Source of the DNA: Nocardia cyriacigeorgica GUH-2
GTDB taxonomy: Bacteria > Actinomycetota > Actinomycetes > Mycobacteriales > Mycobacteriaceae
Assembly (NCBI RefSeq): GCF_000284035.1
Contig: NC_016887.1
Coordinates: forward strand, 2,170,001-2,234,000
DNA length: 64,000 nucleotides
Direction of reading: 5' to 3'
The position numbers were made by a program, and so were the translations under genes. The stretch's first letter is position 1. Each line of letters opens with the position of its first letter. The notes under the pieces are model-generated. The model made no database searches. It saw only the letters and a program-made list of their open reading frames with translations, and was not told where the DNA came from. Below are positions 38,550 to 47,058 of the stretch, in pieces.

Positions 38550-38959
38550 GCCTGCCCACCACCGAGATCGCCGTCGGTACCGAACTCCCCGCACTGGCGG
38601 TCGGACCCATCACCCGCACCACGCTCGCGTTGTTCGCGGGCGCCTCCGGCGACCACAATCCGATGCACATCGACATCGACGTCGCGCGGTCGGCCGGCCT
38701 CGACGACGTCTTCGCCCACGGCATGCTGTCGATGGCCTACCTCGGCCGCATCCTCACCGATTGGGTAGCGCCCGAACGCATCCGGTCGTTCGGCGTGCGC
38801 TTCGGCGCGATCACTCCGGTCGGGGCCGAACCCACCGCGACCGCCACCGTCGCCGCGATCGAAGACGTCGACGGTGAGTCCCGCGCCCACCTCGACCTCG
38901 CGATCACGCTGCCCGACGGCACCGTCACCCTCACCGGCACAGCCGTCATCGCCCTCTGA
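38546..38959 (+). CDS. MaoC-family (R)-hydratase
   Basis: This 137-residue hot-dog hydratase has the catalytic segment FAGASGDHNPMHIDIDVARS (hydratase-2 Asp and His) and AHGMLSMAYLGRIL. It should add water to a 2-enoyl-CoA with R stereochemistry. Its ATG overlaps the stop of the partner subunit (ATGA), supporting a two-subunit enzyme. The next gene, an SDR, would oxidise the 3-hydroxyacyl-CoA. Confidence 0.88.
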   Translation: MSLPTTEIAVGTELPALAVGPITRTTLALFAGASGDHNPMHIDIDVARSAGLDDVFAHGMLSMAYLGRILTDWVAPERIRSFGVRFGAITPVGAEPTATATVAAIEDVDGESRAHLDLAITLPDGTVTLTGTAVIAL

Positions 38960-38983
38960 CACCCGCACACAAGGACATTCACC

Positions 38984-39814
38984 ATGGGAAATCTGGACAA
39001 CAAGGTCGCCATCGTCTCCGGTTCCGGCCGCGGCATCGGCCGCGAGATCGCACTGAAGTTCGCCGCGCAGGGGGCGCGGGTGGTCGTCAACGATCTCGAT
39101 GCCGAACCGGCGAAGGAGACCGTCGCCGCCATCGAGGCCGCGGGCGGTCAGGCCGTGGCGGTGCCGGGCAGCGTCACCGACGAGGACTTCGCGCAGCGGT
39201 TCGTCTCCGCCGCCGTCGACACCTATGGCGGGCTCGACATCATCGTCAACAATGCCGGCTACACCTGGGATTCGGTGATCCAGAAGATGACCGACGAACA
39301 GTGGGATGCCATCCTCGACGTGCACCTCAAGGCGCCGTTTCGCATCTTGCGGGCCGCCCAGCCGGTGATCGCGGGGCTGGTGAAGCAGGCCAAGGAAGCG
39401 GGCGAGGCGGTGCCGTGCCGCAAGGTGGTCAATATTTCGTCGATGGCGGGCACCGGAGGCAATGCAGGTCAGTCGAATTACTCCGCGGCCAAAGCCGGTG
39501 TGCTCGGCCTGACCAAGACCCTGTCGAAGGAATGGGGCCGCTACAACGTCACCGTCAACGCGGTCGCGTTCGGGCTCATCAAGACCCGGCTCACCGAGGC
39601 GCCGGCCGACGGCAGCTCCACCATCGACGTGCAGGGCCGGGAGCTGAAGGTGGGCGTCAATCCGGATCTGCTGGCGGCGATGGAACGGTCGATCCCGCTG
39701 GGCCGGGCGGGCACACCGGCCGAGGCGGCCGGCGCGGTGTATCTGCTGTGCACCCCGGAATCCGACTACATCAGCGGCCAGACCCTGCTCTGTGGTGGCG
39801 GGTTCAACGTCTGA
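38984..39814 (+). CDS. SDR 3-hydroxyacyl-CoA dehydrogenase (FabG-like)
   Basis: This 276-residue classical short-chain dehydrogenase has the cofactor motif VSGSGRGIGREIA, an acidic residue in VVNDLDAE favouring NAD, NNAG, catalytic Ser in VVNISSMAG and YSAAKAG with Tyr and Lys. Sequence and context resemble the dehydrogenase part of the peroxisomal multifunctional enzyme 2. With the adjacent hydratases, thiolase and FadD it completes most of an R-specific beta-oxidation round. No acyl-CoA dehydrogenase is encoded beside it. Confidence 0.88.
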   Translation: MGNLDNKVAIVSGSGRGIGREIALKFAAQGARVVVNDLDAEPAKETVAAIEAAGGQAVAVPGSVTDEDFAQRFVSAAVDTYGGLDIIVNNAGYTWDSVIQKMTDEQWDAILDVHLKAPFRILRAAQPVIAGLVKQAKEAGEAVPCRKVVNISSMAGTGGNAGQSNYSAAKAGVLGLTKTLSKEWGRYNVTVNAVAFGLIKTRLTEAPADGSSTIDVQGRELKVGVNPDLLAAMERSIPLGRAGTPAEAAGAVYLLCTPESDYISGQTLLCGGGFNV

Positions 39815-39895
39815 TCTCGCCGCGGTGGGCCGCGCTGTCCGAGCCGGCGGCCCGCTCGCAGTACCCTTGCCCGGACGATGCAGGAGGAGCAGACA

Positions 39896-41125
39896 GTGAC
39901 CGCGAGCCGAGCCGACCCCACGCCGGTATCCCGGCCGGCTCGCGGTACCCGTCCGGCCAACCGGCGCAGCCTGATCATCGCCGCGGCGGCCGATCTGTAC
40001 TTCCGGCACGGCTACGCCGGTGTGTCGATGCGCGATGTCGCCGACGCGGTCGCGATCGGACCGTCGGCGTTGTATCGCCACTTCACCGGCAAGCATGACC
40101 TGCTGCATGCCGTGGTCGCCGACGCGCTCACCACGGTGGACGCCGCGCTCGACGGCCTGCTGAGCGATCCGAGCGCTGATCCGGCCGTCGTCCTGGCCGA
40201 AACCATGCTCGAGCATCGTGGCGTCGGCGTCCTCTGGCATGCCGAAGCCCGGCATCTGAGCGCCGAAGCGCGCACCGAGCTGCGCCATCAGTTGCGCGGC
40301 ATCGGCGCGCGGCTGGCCGAGATCCTGCGCCGCGGCCGTCCCGGGCTCGGTCCTACGGAGGCCGATTACCTGTCGTGGTGCGTGCTGGGTGTCACGACCA
40401 GCGCCTCCTACTACCACCTCGAACTGCCGAAAGAGCGATTCGTCGGATTGATCGCCGGTATCAGCAGGGCGGTCGCCGCGGTACCCATCGCGGCGCTGCC
40501 CGGCCCGAGTCGAGCGGCCGAGCCCACGCCGCAGTGGGCGCCGAACCGGCGCGAAGCGATCCTGCGCACGGCCACCGCATTGTTCGCCCGGCACGGATTC
40601 GCCGGGGTCGGCAACGACGAGATCGGCGCCGCCGTCGGCATCGCGGGCCCCAGTATCTACAACCATTTCGACAGCAAAGCCGCCATCCTCGCCACGGCCA
40701 TGCGTCGCGGTAACGAGCTGCTGCACGCCGATATGATCCGCCAGCTCGGCCGCGCGCACAGCGCCGTCGACGCCGTGCGCCTGCTCATCACCAGCTACTG
40801 CGAATTCGTCGTCGAATACCACGAGTTGATGCGCCTGCTGATCTCGGAAACCGATCGGCTACCCGAGGACGAACGCCACCGCATCCGCCGCGTGCAGCGC
40901 GAGTACATCGCCGAATGGGCGCAGCTGCTGCGCCAGATCCACCCGGAATGGGACGCCGATGAGACCCGCATCCGGATCCAAGCCGCGTTCACCGTCGTCA
41001 ACGACATCGCGGCCACCCCGCACCTGCGGGCCATCGACACCATCGCCGAGCCGACAGCGGCGGTGTGCCGCGCGATTCTCGACGTCGGTGAGCAGGCTCA
41101 GGATTCCCGCACCATGGTCGGCTGA
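39896..41125 (+). CDS. Double-headed TetR regulator (two TetR modules in one chain)
   Basis: The GTG at 39896 is seven bases after AGGAGGAG and gives 409 residues, about twice a normal TetR. The first helix-turn-helix is RRSLIIAAAADLYFRHGYAG then MRDVADAVAIGPSALYRHF (about 23-62). The second is REAILRTATALFARHGFAG then NDEIGAAVGIAGPSIYNHF (about 217-256). Each is followed by its own helical ligand domain. One chain could therefore behave like a whole dimer. It lies 81 bases after the SDR gene and probably controls the fadD/thiolase promoters. Confidence 0.85.
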   Translation: MTASRADPTPVSRPARGTRPANRRSLIIAAAADLYFRHGYAGVSMRDVADAVAIGPSALYRHFTGKHDLLHAVVADALTTVDAALDGLLSDPSADPAVVLAETMLEHRGVGVLWHAEARHLSAEARTELRHQLRGIGARLAEILRRGRPGLGPTEADYLSWCVLGVTTSASYYHLELPKERFVGLIAGISRAVAAVPIAALPGPSRAAEPTPQWAPNRREAILRTATALFARHGFAGVGNDEIGAAVGIAGPSIYNHFDSKAAILATAMRRGNELLHADMIRQLGRAHSAVDAVRLLITSYCEFVVEYHELMRLLISETDRLPEDERHRIRRVQREYIAEWAQLLRQIHPEWDADETRIRIQAAFTVVNDIAATPHLRAIDTIAEPTAAVCRAILDVGEQAQDSRTMVG

Positions 41126-41133
41126 CGCACCCT

Positions 41134-42312
41134 TCAGGCGGTCAGTTCCTTTTCCAGCGGGGTGCGGAAGCGGGGGACCGGGCGGACATCGCCGAACCAG
41201 GCGCCGATCCGTTCGGCTTCCGCGTCGATCATCGCGACGGCGTCGGACCCGACGTCCTCGAGCAGCCGCAGCGCGATCTCGCCGTCCTTGCGTTGTGCCC
41301 AGCCGCCGACGATGCGGCCGTCGCACCAGATGGTCGGTCCGATATTGCCGTTGCGGTCGAACAGGGCGGCGGCATGGTCGCCGAGGTACCAGGCGCGGGA
41401 CTGCCAGCCCATAGGGGTGGGGTCGAGGGCGGGCAGCAGGGCGGCCCACCGTTCGGGCTCGGGGACGGGCTCGAGGTCGTCGGTGAGGATGACGCCGGTG
41501 CCCTCGTCCAGGTCGACTTCGGTGATGTCGAGGCGGGCCAGGGTCTTGCGGACCTCGCCCAGTGTCCATCCGGTCCACCATTTGATATCGCTGACCGGCG
41601 CGGGCCCGAACGTGCGCAACCATTGCCGGACCAGTTCGTCGCGGGCGTCGTCGGCGGGGATGACGGGCACGCCGCCGGGCAACCAGGATTCGATCGGCGA
41701 CCAGGTGTACTGGCTGCTCGACCAGCTGCCGTTCGGGCGTCCGCGCACGATGCGGCCTTCGGCGCCTAGCGTCACCAGCACCCAGGTGGTGATATTGGTG
41801 GGGCGCGAATACGCCTTATCCGGCGCGGTATTCACCTGTGTGCGCAGCTGCGGCACATCTTTGCTCAGTTGCGCACCGGTCGCGGCACCGCGGGTCAGCA
41901 GCGCCCGATGAGTGTGTTCCTCGACCTCGGCCCACCACGATCGCACATCGCCGTCGCCGATTCCGGCCTGCTCCAAGGACTTTCCGTAGGTACGGCGCTG
42001 CTTGTCGGCCAGGGCGTCCGCGCAGGAGGCCTGCAACACCGGAACCAGCTCCACCGGCGCGACGAACATGGTGCGCCGCATCGCCAGCATCCGCAGCAGC
42101 GAACGATCCTCGTACAGTGCCCGCTCGATATCGGCGGGCGCGATCCCGTCGCCCCGCGCGGCCACCGACAGGGACACCGTTGCGGGATCGGTCGCGTGCA
42201 GCACCACCATCGACCGCGCGATCTCCGCGACGTCGGCGGTGCGCTGCTGATAGGCCAGCCGGTGGCGAACCCCGAGCCGTGCGCGCCGCTGCGCGGTGGT
42301 GATCGAACGCAT
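41134..42312 (-). CDS. Winged-helix DNA-binding protein, AlkZ/YcaQ-like superfamily
   Basis: This 392-residue protein starts RSITTAQRRARLGVRHRLA and contains MVVLHATDPATVSLSVAARG, RSLLRMLAMRRTMFVAP and GPAPVSDIKWWTGWTLGEV. These are features of the HTH_42 family of three tandem winged helices. Members include AlkZ DNA glycosylases that unhook interstrand cross-links, but I cannot confirm the catalytic QxQ/QxD motif. It may be a structural relative with another role. It converges on the double TetR gene with nine bases between stops. Confidence 0.75.
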   Translation of the reverse strand: MRSITTAQRRARLGVRHRLAYQQRTADVAEIARSMVVLHATDPATVSLSVAARGDGIAPADIERALYEDRSLLRMLAMRRTMFVAPVELVPVLQASCADALADKQRRTYGKSLEQAGIGDGDVRSWWAEVEEHTHRALLTRGAATGAQLSKDVPQLRTQVNTAPDKAYSRPTNITTWVLVTLGAEGRIVRGRPNGSWSSSQYTWSPIESWLPGGVPVIPADDARDELVRQWLRTFGPAPVSDIKWWTGWTLGEVRKTLARLDITEVDLDEGTGVILTDDLEPVPEPERWAALLPALDPTPMGWQSRAWYLGDHAAALFDRNGNIGPTIWCDGRIVGGWAQRKDGEIALRLLEDVGSDAVAMIDAEAERIGAWFGDVRPVPRFRTPLEKELTA

Positions 42313-42484
42313 ATGCGAATAGTACCGGCCGGCCTGCGGGATTACCCGGCGTCAGCGGCCAGGCGTCGACCAGCGTCAGCCCGATACCCAGAGATATCTA
42401 CGGTGGAGCTGCCAAGAATTCATCAGTGCACCCGGTCACAGCCCGCCCCGCAGGTGTGCCGGCCGCCCTGGCAGGATCGGGCGC

Positions 42485-43435
42485 ATGTCCGATTTCCTGA
42501 GCGCGCAGGATCTTGCCCGTCGCACCGCCTCCGCAGTCGACGCCGCGGTCGGTGCGGCCGGCGAGCTCGGGCTCACCGTCACCGATGCGCGGGTACTGCA
42601 CGACCTGTTCTCCGTGGTGGTGCATCTGGCGCCCGCACCGGTCGTGGCACGGATTCCCACCGTGCTGCCCGGCAATGGCGGACTCGACGCACTCGCGCGC
42701 CGTCAGCGATCGGAACTGGACGTGGCGCAGTGGCTCGCGGAGCAGGGGATGCCCGTGATCGCGCCCAGCCCGATGGTGCCGCGTGAACCCGTTGAGCGCG
42801 ACGGCTTCTCGATGACGTTCTGGCAGTTCGTATCCCAAGATCCGGACAAGGTGCCCGACTACGCGGTGAACTCCGAACGCGTCGCCGATCTGCACGCCGC
42901 GCTGCGCGACTACCCGGGCCCGCTGTCGTTTCTGTCTTCGGCAGAGCCCGATTTCGTCACCGACAGTTTGGCTCTGCTCGGTGACCGCCCCGATCTCCTC
43001 GGGCCCGCCGACCTCGATCGCGCCCGCCGCGAATGGACCGTCCTGGAACCGCTCGTGCGTTCGCGGGCGGCTTTTGAGCAGGCGTTCCCGGGGATCGATC
43101 TTCAGCCCATCCACGGTGATTCACCGCCCGCCAATATCTTCGCCGGGGTGGACGGTGACCTGTTCTCTGATTTCGAACTGGTCACCTTGGGTCCGATCGA
43201 ATGGGATCTGGCCGCGCTCGGCCCTGACCTCGAAGCCGCCTACAACCGCGGTGCGCTGCGCAACGGCATGCGGCCGCTGGACGAGGGTGTCATGAAGTTC
43301 GTCAACGCCATCGGCATGCTGCGGGTGGTCGCCTATCTCGCGCTCGCACCGCAACTTCCGGTGCTGGTCGAGGTGATGAAACCGGCTGTCGATCAGTGGC
43401 GGTCCATGCCGTTCGCCGGTGGGCTCGCCACCTGA
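42485..43435 (+). CDS. APH-family phosphotransferase
   Basis: This 316-residue protein kinase-like phosphotransferase has the catalytic loop LQPIHGDSPPANIFAG. In the usual HGDxxxxN pattern the Asp and Asn are both kept. The metal site is FSDFELVTLGPIEWDLA, where the usual IDWE/IDFE is FSDFE. No resistance phenotype can be inferred; many such proteins phosphorylate small metabolites or are untested. The ATG at 42485 gives normal length. It is divergent from the winged-helix gene and followed by a separately promoted LLM gene. Confidence 0.75.
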   Translation: MSDFLSAQDLARRTASAVDAAVGAAGELGLTVTDARVLHDLFSVVVHLAPAPVVARIPTVLPGNGGLDALARRQRSELDVAQWLAEQGMPVIAPSPMVPREPVERDGFSMTFWQFVSQDPDKVPDYAVNSERVADLHAALRDYPGPLSFLSSAEPDFVTDSLALLGDRPDLLGPADLDRARREWTVLEPLVRSRAAFEQAFPGIDLQPIHGDSPPANIFAGVDGDLFSDFELVTLGPIEWDLAALGPDLEAAYNRGALRNGMRPLDEGVMKFVNAIGMLRVVAYLALAPQLPVLVEVMKPAVDQWRSMPFAGGLAT

Positions 43436-43445
43436 GCCGTTCGCC

Positions 43446-43476
43446 TTGACTTGGAGTGCACTCCAGGTCATAGCCT
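43446..43476 (+). promoter_or_regulatory. MerR-type promoter upstream of the LLM gene
   Basis: TTGACT (-35, 43446-43451) and TAGCCT (-10, 43471-43476) are separated by 19 bp, the long spacer typical of MerR-activated promoters. The spacer carries the perfect palindrome TGGAGTGCACTCCA (43452-43465). No merR gene adjoins it. Confidence 0.75.
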
Positions 43477-43512
43477 GTGCCGTACATCCTGACGATCTGA
43501 GGAGACCATCGT

Positions 43513-44388
43513 ATGGACCTCGGCTTTCACATCCCGAACTTCGATATCGATGGCGGCACCGGTGCGATCGCCGGCGAGCTGGCCCGGGTGGGCGCGGCGG
43601 CCGAAGAAGCCGGCGCCACCTGGCTGTCGTTGATGGACCACTACTTCCAGATCCCGCCGACCGGCCTGCCCGCCGAGGCGAACATGCTCGAGGGCTACAC
43701 CACGCTCGGCTACCTGGCCGCGCACACTTCGACCGTCGAACTCGGCCTGCTCGTCACCGGCGTCACCTACCGTCATCCCGGCCTGCTCGCCAAGATCGTC
43801 ACCACCCTCGACGTGCTCTCCGGTGGCCGCGCCGCCCTCGGTCTCGGCGCGGCCTGGTTCGACCGTGAACACGAGGGCCTCGGCGTCCCGTTCCCCGCCA
43901 TCTCCGAACGCTTCGAACGTCTCGAGGAGGCATTGCAGATCTGCGCCCAGATGTGGGACCCGGCCGACAACGGGCCCTTCACCGGCAAGCACTACCAGCT
44001 CACCGAAACCCTGTGCGCCCCACAACCACTGCACCGCCCGACCGTCCTCATCGGCGGCGGCGGCGAACGCAAAACCCTGCGCCTGGTCGCACAATACGGC
44101 GACGCCTGCAACCTCTTCGCCACCTCACCCGCCGAAGTAGCCCACAAACTCGACGTCCTGCGCAAACACTGCGACACCCTCGGCCGCGACTACGACACGA
44201 TCCGCAAAACCGTCATGGCCGACCGCACCTACGCCACCCCCGAAACCCGCGACGAATTCGTCCGCACCATGGCCGAATACGCCGCCCTCGGCATCGACGC
44301 CGTCATGGCCATCCCCCTCACCGGCTCCCCAGCGAAGTGGATCGACGGCATAGCCCCGGTCGTCCCCCAATTCGCCGACCTCGGCTGA
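43513..44388 (+). CDS. LLM-class (F420-type) oxidoreductase
   Basis: This 291-residue TIM-barrel enzyme of the luciferase-like group opens MDLGFHIPNFDIDGG. It has WLSLMDHYFQIPP, the barrel segment TSTVELGLLVTGVTYRHPGL, LDVLSGGRAALGLGAAWF and PTVLIGGGGERKTL. Actinobacterial members of this kind usually use coenzyme F420, though FMN cannot be excluded. Substrate is unknown. The MerR-type promoter suggests induction by a reactive compound or xenobiotic. Confidence 0.87.
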   Translation: MDLGFHIPNFDIDGGTGAIAGELARVGAAAEEAGATWLSLMDHYFQIPPTGLPAEANMLEGYTTLGYLAAHTSTVELGLLVTGVTYRHPGLLAKIVTTLDVLSGGRAALGLGAAWFDREHEGLGVPFPAISERFERLEEALQICAQMWDPADNGPFTGKHYQLTETLCAPQPLHRPTVLIGGGGERKTLRLVAQYGDACNLFATSPAEVAHKLDVLRKHCDTLGRDYDTIRKTVMADRTYATPETRDEFVRTMAEYAALGIDAVMAIPLTGSPAKWIDGIAPVVPQFADLG

Positions 44389-44494
44389 GGAGTGAGCTTT
44401 ACCCGTCCGCCGCGGAATTGTCGGACCCCACCGGCATACTCGCGGTGAGACGCCCGCCAGGACGGTGCGGGCGCCGGGCGAAGGGGGGGCGACG

Positions 44495-44905
44495 GTGACC
44501 TACGACGATGCGGAGTGGCACTGCGATTCGGTGAGCGAGTTCGATCTGCCGGGTGAGGCGGCGGGCACTCATATCGGGATATTCATGGCGTGGCTCGTGC
44601 TGCACGACCTGGCGTCACCGGAGTATGCGCAGCGTGGGTGGGTGCTGCATGCCCGGACATCCACTCCCGGCGAATTCCTGTTCGCCTCCTGCTGCGGCCA
44701 GATCGACCCGGGCATGCTCACCGTCACCGGTAACGCCTTCATCGATGACGCCTACCGCGCCTACCTGCGCATGTACGACAACATCCCAGAGGTCGCCATC
44801 CACGACAACATGTACGCCGCGCCGGATACCTGGCAGCTCTACGACGCGGTGGCGCAGGAGATCGACGGGTTGTTCCAGGAATGGGTTCGCTACCGGGGCG
44901 GGTGA
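44495..44905 (+). CDS. Hypothetical protein, 136 aa
   Basis: A GTG at 44495 follows GAAGGGGGG. The protein opens TYDDAEWHCDS and has EAAGTHIGIFMAWLVLHDLA, an amphipathic helix of a kind seen in small uncharacterised proteins. An acidic C-terminal half ends EIDGLFQEWVRYRG. I do not assign a family with confidence. It has no signal peptide. It lies between the LLM gene and the convergent YaeQ gene and is probably a single-gene unit. Confidence 0.6.
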   Translation: MTYDDAEWHCDSVSEFDLPGEAAGTHIGIFMAWLVLHDLASPEYAQRGWVLHARTSTPGEFLFASCCGQIDPGMLTVTGNAFIDDAYRAYLRMYDNIPEVAIHDNMYAAPDTWQLYDAVAQEIDGLFQEWVRYRGG

Positions 44906-44992
44906 ACACGGGCGCCGCCTGCGCGCCGGAGGCTCCGCAGTCCGCGTTCGGCAACCGGGTAGGGCAGTCCGGGGCGGACGGGGTGACGCGAT

Positions 44993-45535
44993 TTACGCGA
45001 GCGAGTGCTCCTCGATGGCGGTCGTGAACCCTGTCCCGTTGATTTCCAAGTACAACTGGCGTTCGGTGATCGAGACCGTGGCGGTGGTGCGGCGGCCGAG
45101 GGTGGTGGCGGCAGATTCGATGAAGGGGCGGTCGAAGCTGTAGAGGGGGATGGATTCGGCATTGTGGATGCGTTTGCCGGTGAGGGCGGCCAACACTTTG
45201 GCAGGGTCGCGGTGGGTGTAGATGGCGACGCGGTCGGCGAGTTTGGCGGCGCGGTGGATGCGGTCGGCGTCGGGGGCGCCGATGTCGATCCAGGTGGTGA
45301 GGCGGCCGGTGAGGTCGCGGATGAGGACGGGCGGCTCGTCGGTGGAGGAGACGCCGCCGTCGCTGAAGGTGATGCCGTCGTCGTACTCGAGGCAGTAGGC
45401 GAGCACGCGGGTGAGCATGTATTCGGCGGTCTCGGAGGGGTGGCGCGCGACCCGCAACTCCAGGTCCTGGTAGACGCCGCGGTCGACGTCGGCCAGGTGG
45501 ATGGTGAAGGTGTAGAGGGTTGCGCTGAGGGCCAT
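44993..45535 (-). CDS. YaeQ family protein
   Basis: This 180-residue protein opens ALSATLYTFTIHLADVDRGV, then YQDLELRVARHPSETAEYML, the signature of YaeQ. The fold resembles a PD-(D/E)XK nuclease. The function remains unclear: a role in transcription elongation was proposed for enterobacterial relatives. Further conserved phrases are YCLEYDDGITFSDGG, LTTWIDIGAPDADRIHRAAK and PLYSFDRPFI. It stands alone here and converges on the gene at 44495. Confidence 0.9.
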   Translation of the reverse strand: MALSATLYTFTIHLADVDRGVYQDLELRVARHPSETAEYMLTRVLAYCLEYDDGITFSDGGVSSTDEPPVLIRDLTGRLTTWIDIGAPDADRIHRAAKLADRVAIYTHRDPAKVLAALTGKRIHNAESIPLYSFDRPFIESAATTLGRRTTATVSITERQLYLEINGTGFTTAIEEHSLA

Positions 45536-45605
45536 GGGAGGAGCCTACGGTGGGCTCGGCGACGGTCGGCCATTGCGGGCGGGCGGAGTGAGGCACCCTG
45601 CGGGA

Positions 45606-45959
45606 TCACCCGAGGTGATACGCCAACGTCACGCCCAGATTCACCCCCATGAGCACCAGCGCACCCCCTGCTTTCCCGAGATCGAGATCGTGCACCCGCA
45701 GGTGGGCGATGATCGCGCCGACGAAATGGAAGACGAGCCCGGCCGCCGCCGCCACACCGACGACCGGCAGCGCGAATCCGGCGAGCACACCCAGCCCACC
45801 GGCCGCGAACACCAACCCGATGGGGCGCGTCCACGACAGCGGCACCTGCACCTGCTCGGCCGCCGCCACCGTGACCGGATGACGGGTGAAGTTCATCCAC
45901 GCCCCGCCGGCGCACAGCAGCGCGGTGAGGACGGTCGAGATCACGTACAGCGCGAACAT
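45606..45959 (-). CDS. DoxX-like membrane protein
   Basis: This 117-residue protein has four membrane helices (FALYVISTVLTALLCAGGAW, IGLVFAAGGLGVLAGFALP, VGVAAAAGLVFHFVGAIIAH, GGALVLMGVNLGVTLAYHLG) and fits the DoxX-like family. The ATG at 45959 is chosen because upstream codons are hydrophilic and lack family features. It is divergent from a LysR regulator 90 bases away, which most likely controls it. Confidence 0.82.
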   Translation of the reverse strand: MFALYVISTVLTALLCAGGAWMNFTRHPVTVAAAEQVQVPLSWTRPIGLVFAAGGLGVLAGFALPVVGVAAAAGLVFHFVGAIIAHLRVHDLDLGKAGGALVLMGVNLGVTLAYHLG

Positions 45960-46049
45960 CGGTGGCCTTTCTTCCTGTGATGGGATCTGCTTCCACCCTC
46001 GCCGCCACCGGTGTTGCCCGTCCAATACCTGCATCCATAACCTGATGGC

Positions 46050-46940
46050 ATGGATGTCGACACCAGGTTGCTGCGGTACTTCGCGGCGGTCGCCGAGGAG
46101 GGCAACCTCACCCGCGCGGCGCAGCGGCTCTACGTGTCGCAACCGTCGTTGACCAAGCAGATCCGCCGCCTGGAGGAACTGCTCGGGGTGTCGCTGTTCG
46201 TGCGCTCGCGCACCGGAATGGGGCTCACCGAAGCGGGCAATGCGCTCGCGCGTTCGGTGCCGCCGCTGCTGACCGATTGGCAGCGTGCGGTCACGGAGGT
46301 GAAAAATGCTGCGGCCGAGCAGGATCGAGTGCTGCGCGTCGGGTTTCTCGCCAGCGCCGCCAACGAGGCCACGCCGGACATCATCGCCGCGTTCGGCGAA
46401 ACGCGTCCCGGTTGGCGGGTGGAGATGCGGCAGAGCTCATGGTGGGATCCGACGGCCGGGCTCGCGGCGGGCGAGGTCGATGTGGCATTACTGCGTGTGC
46501 CGTTCCCCGATCAGCACGCCTGGGGTGTGGAGGTGCTGCTGACCGAACTGCGCGGCGTCATGCTGCCCAGCACCCACCCGCTCGCCGGCGCCGAGGTCAT
46601 CGCTTTCGAGCAGCTGTGGGATGAGCCGTTCATTTCCGCACCGGAGGCGACCGGCGCGTGGCGCGATTACTGGCTCGCGGTCGAGGAACGCCAGGGGCAT
46701 CCGGTGCGCATCGGCGCCGTCACCGAGCACACCGACGAATGGCTCAGCGCCATCGCCAATGGTTACGGCGTCGCGCTCGCACCGGAATCGGCCGCGCGCT
46801 ACTTCCAGCGACCGGGCGTCGTGTACCGCCCGGTCACGGGCATCGCGCCGACGCAGGTCGCGGTCGCGTGGGATCGGGCCCTGGCGTCGTCGGCGGTGCA
46901 CGACTTCGTCGCCTGCTGCCTGCGCTTTCGTCAGGACTGA
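46050..46940 (+). CDS. LysR family transcriptional regulator
   Basis: This 296-residue LysR protein has the N-terminal helix-turn-helix DTRLLRYFAAVAEEGNLTRA then AQRLYVSQPSLTKQIRRLEE (about 4-43). The effector domain begins VLRVGFLASAANEATPDIIA. The ligand is unknown. It is divergent from the DoxX-like gene, the usual arrangement for LysR regulators and their targets. Confidence 0.92.
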   Translation: MDVDTRLLRYFAAVAEEGNLTRAAQRLYVSQPSLTKQIRRLEELLGVSLFVRSRTGMGLTEAGNALARSVPPLLTDWQRAVTEVKNAAAEQDRVLRVGFLASAANEATPDIIAAFGETRPGWRVEMRQSSWWDPTAGLAAGEVDVALLRVPFPDQHAWGVEVLLTELRGVMLPSTHPLAGAEVIAFEQLWDEPFISAPEATGAWRDYWLAVEERQGHPVRIGAVTEHTDEWLSAIANGYGVALAPESAARYFQRPGVVYRPVTGIAPTQVAVAWDRALASSAVHDFVACCLRFRQD

Positions 46941-47001
46941 GTAGTGAATCGGCACAAAAGAGGTCCGGCCCACCGCCGGTCTCGTTAAGCTGCGAGCCAC
47001 T

Positions 47002-47017
47002 GAGACGGATCCGTCTC
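47002..47017. promoter_or_regulatory. Perfect 16-bp palindrome before the secreted hydrolase pair
   Basis: GAGACGGATCCGTCTC is perfectly self-complementary and lies 41 bases before the SGNH hydrolase start. The G-A-x-ACG...CGT-x-TC shape resembles TetR-type operators; the cognate regulator is not adjacent. Confidence 0.6.
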
Positions 47018-47058
47018 GAGGCGGCGCCGCCCGCCACCGCTCGACACCGAGGACCCCG

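Noticed and set aside
42485..43435. Aminoglycoside resistance gene
   Set aside because: The APH fold is present but the metal motif is non-standard and the context gives no link to antibiotics, so a resistance call is not supported.
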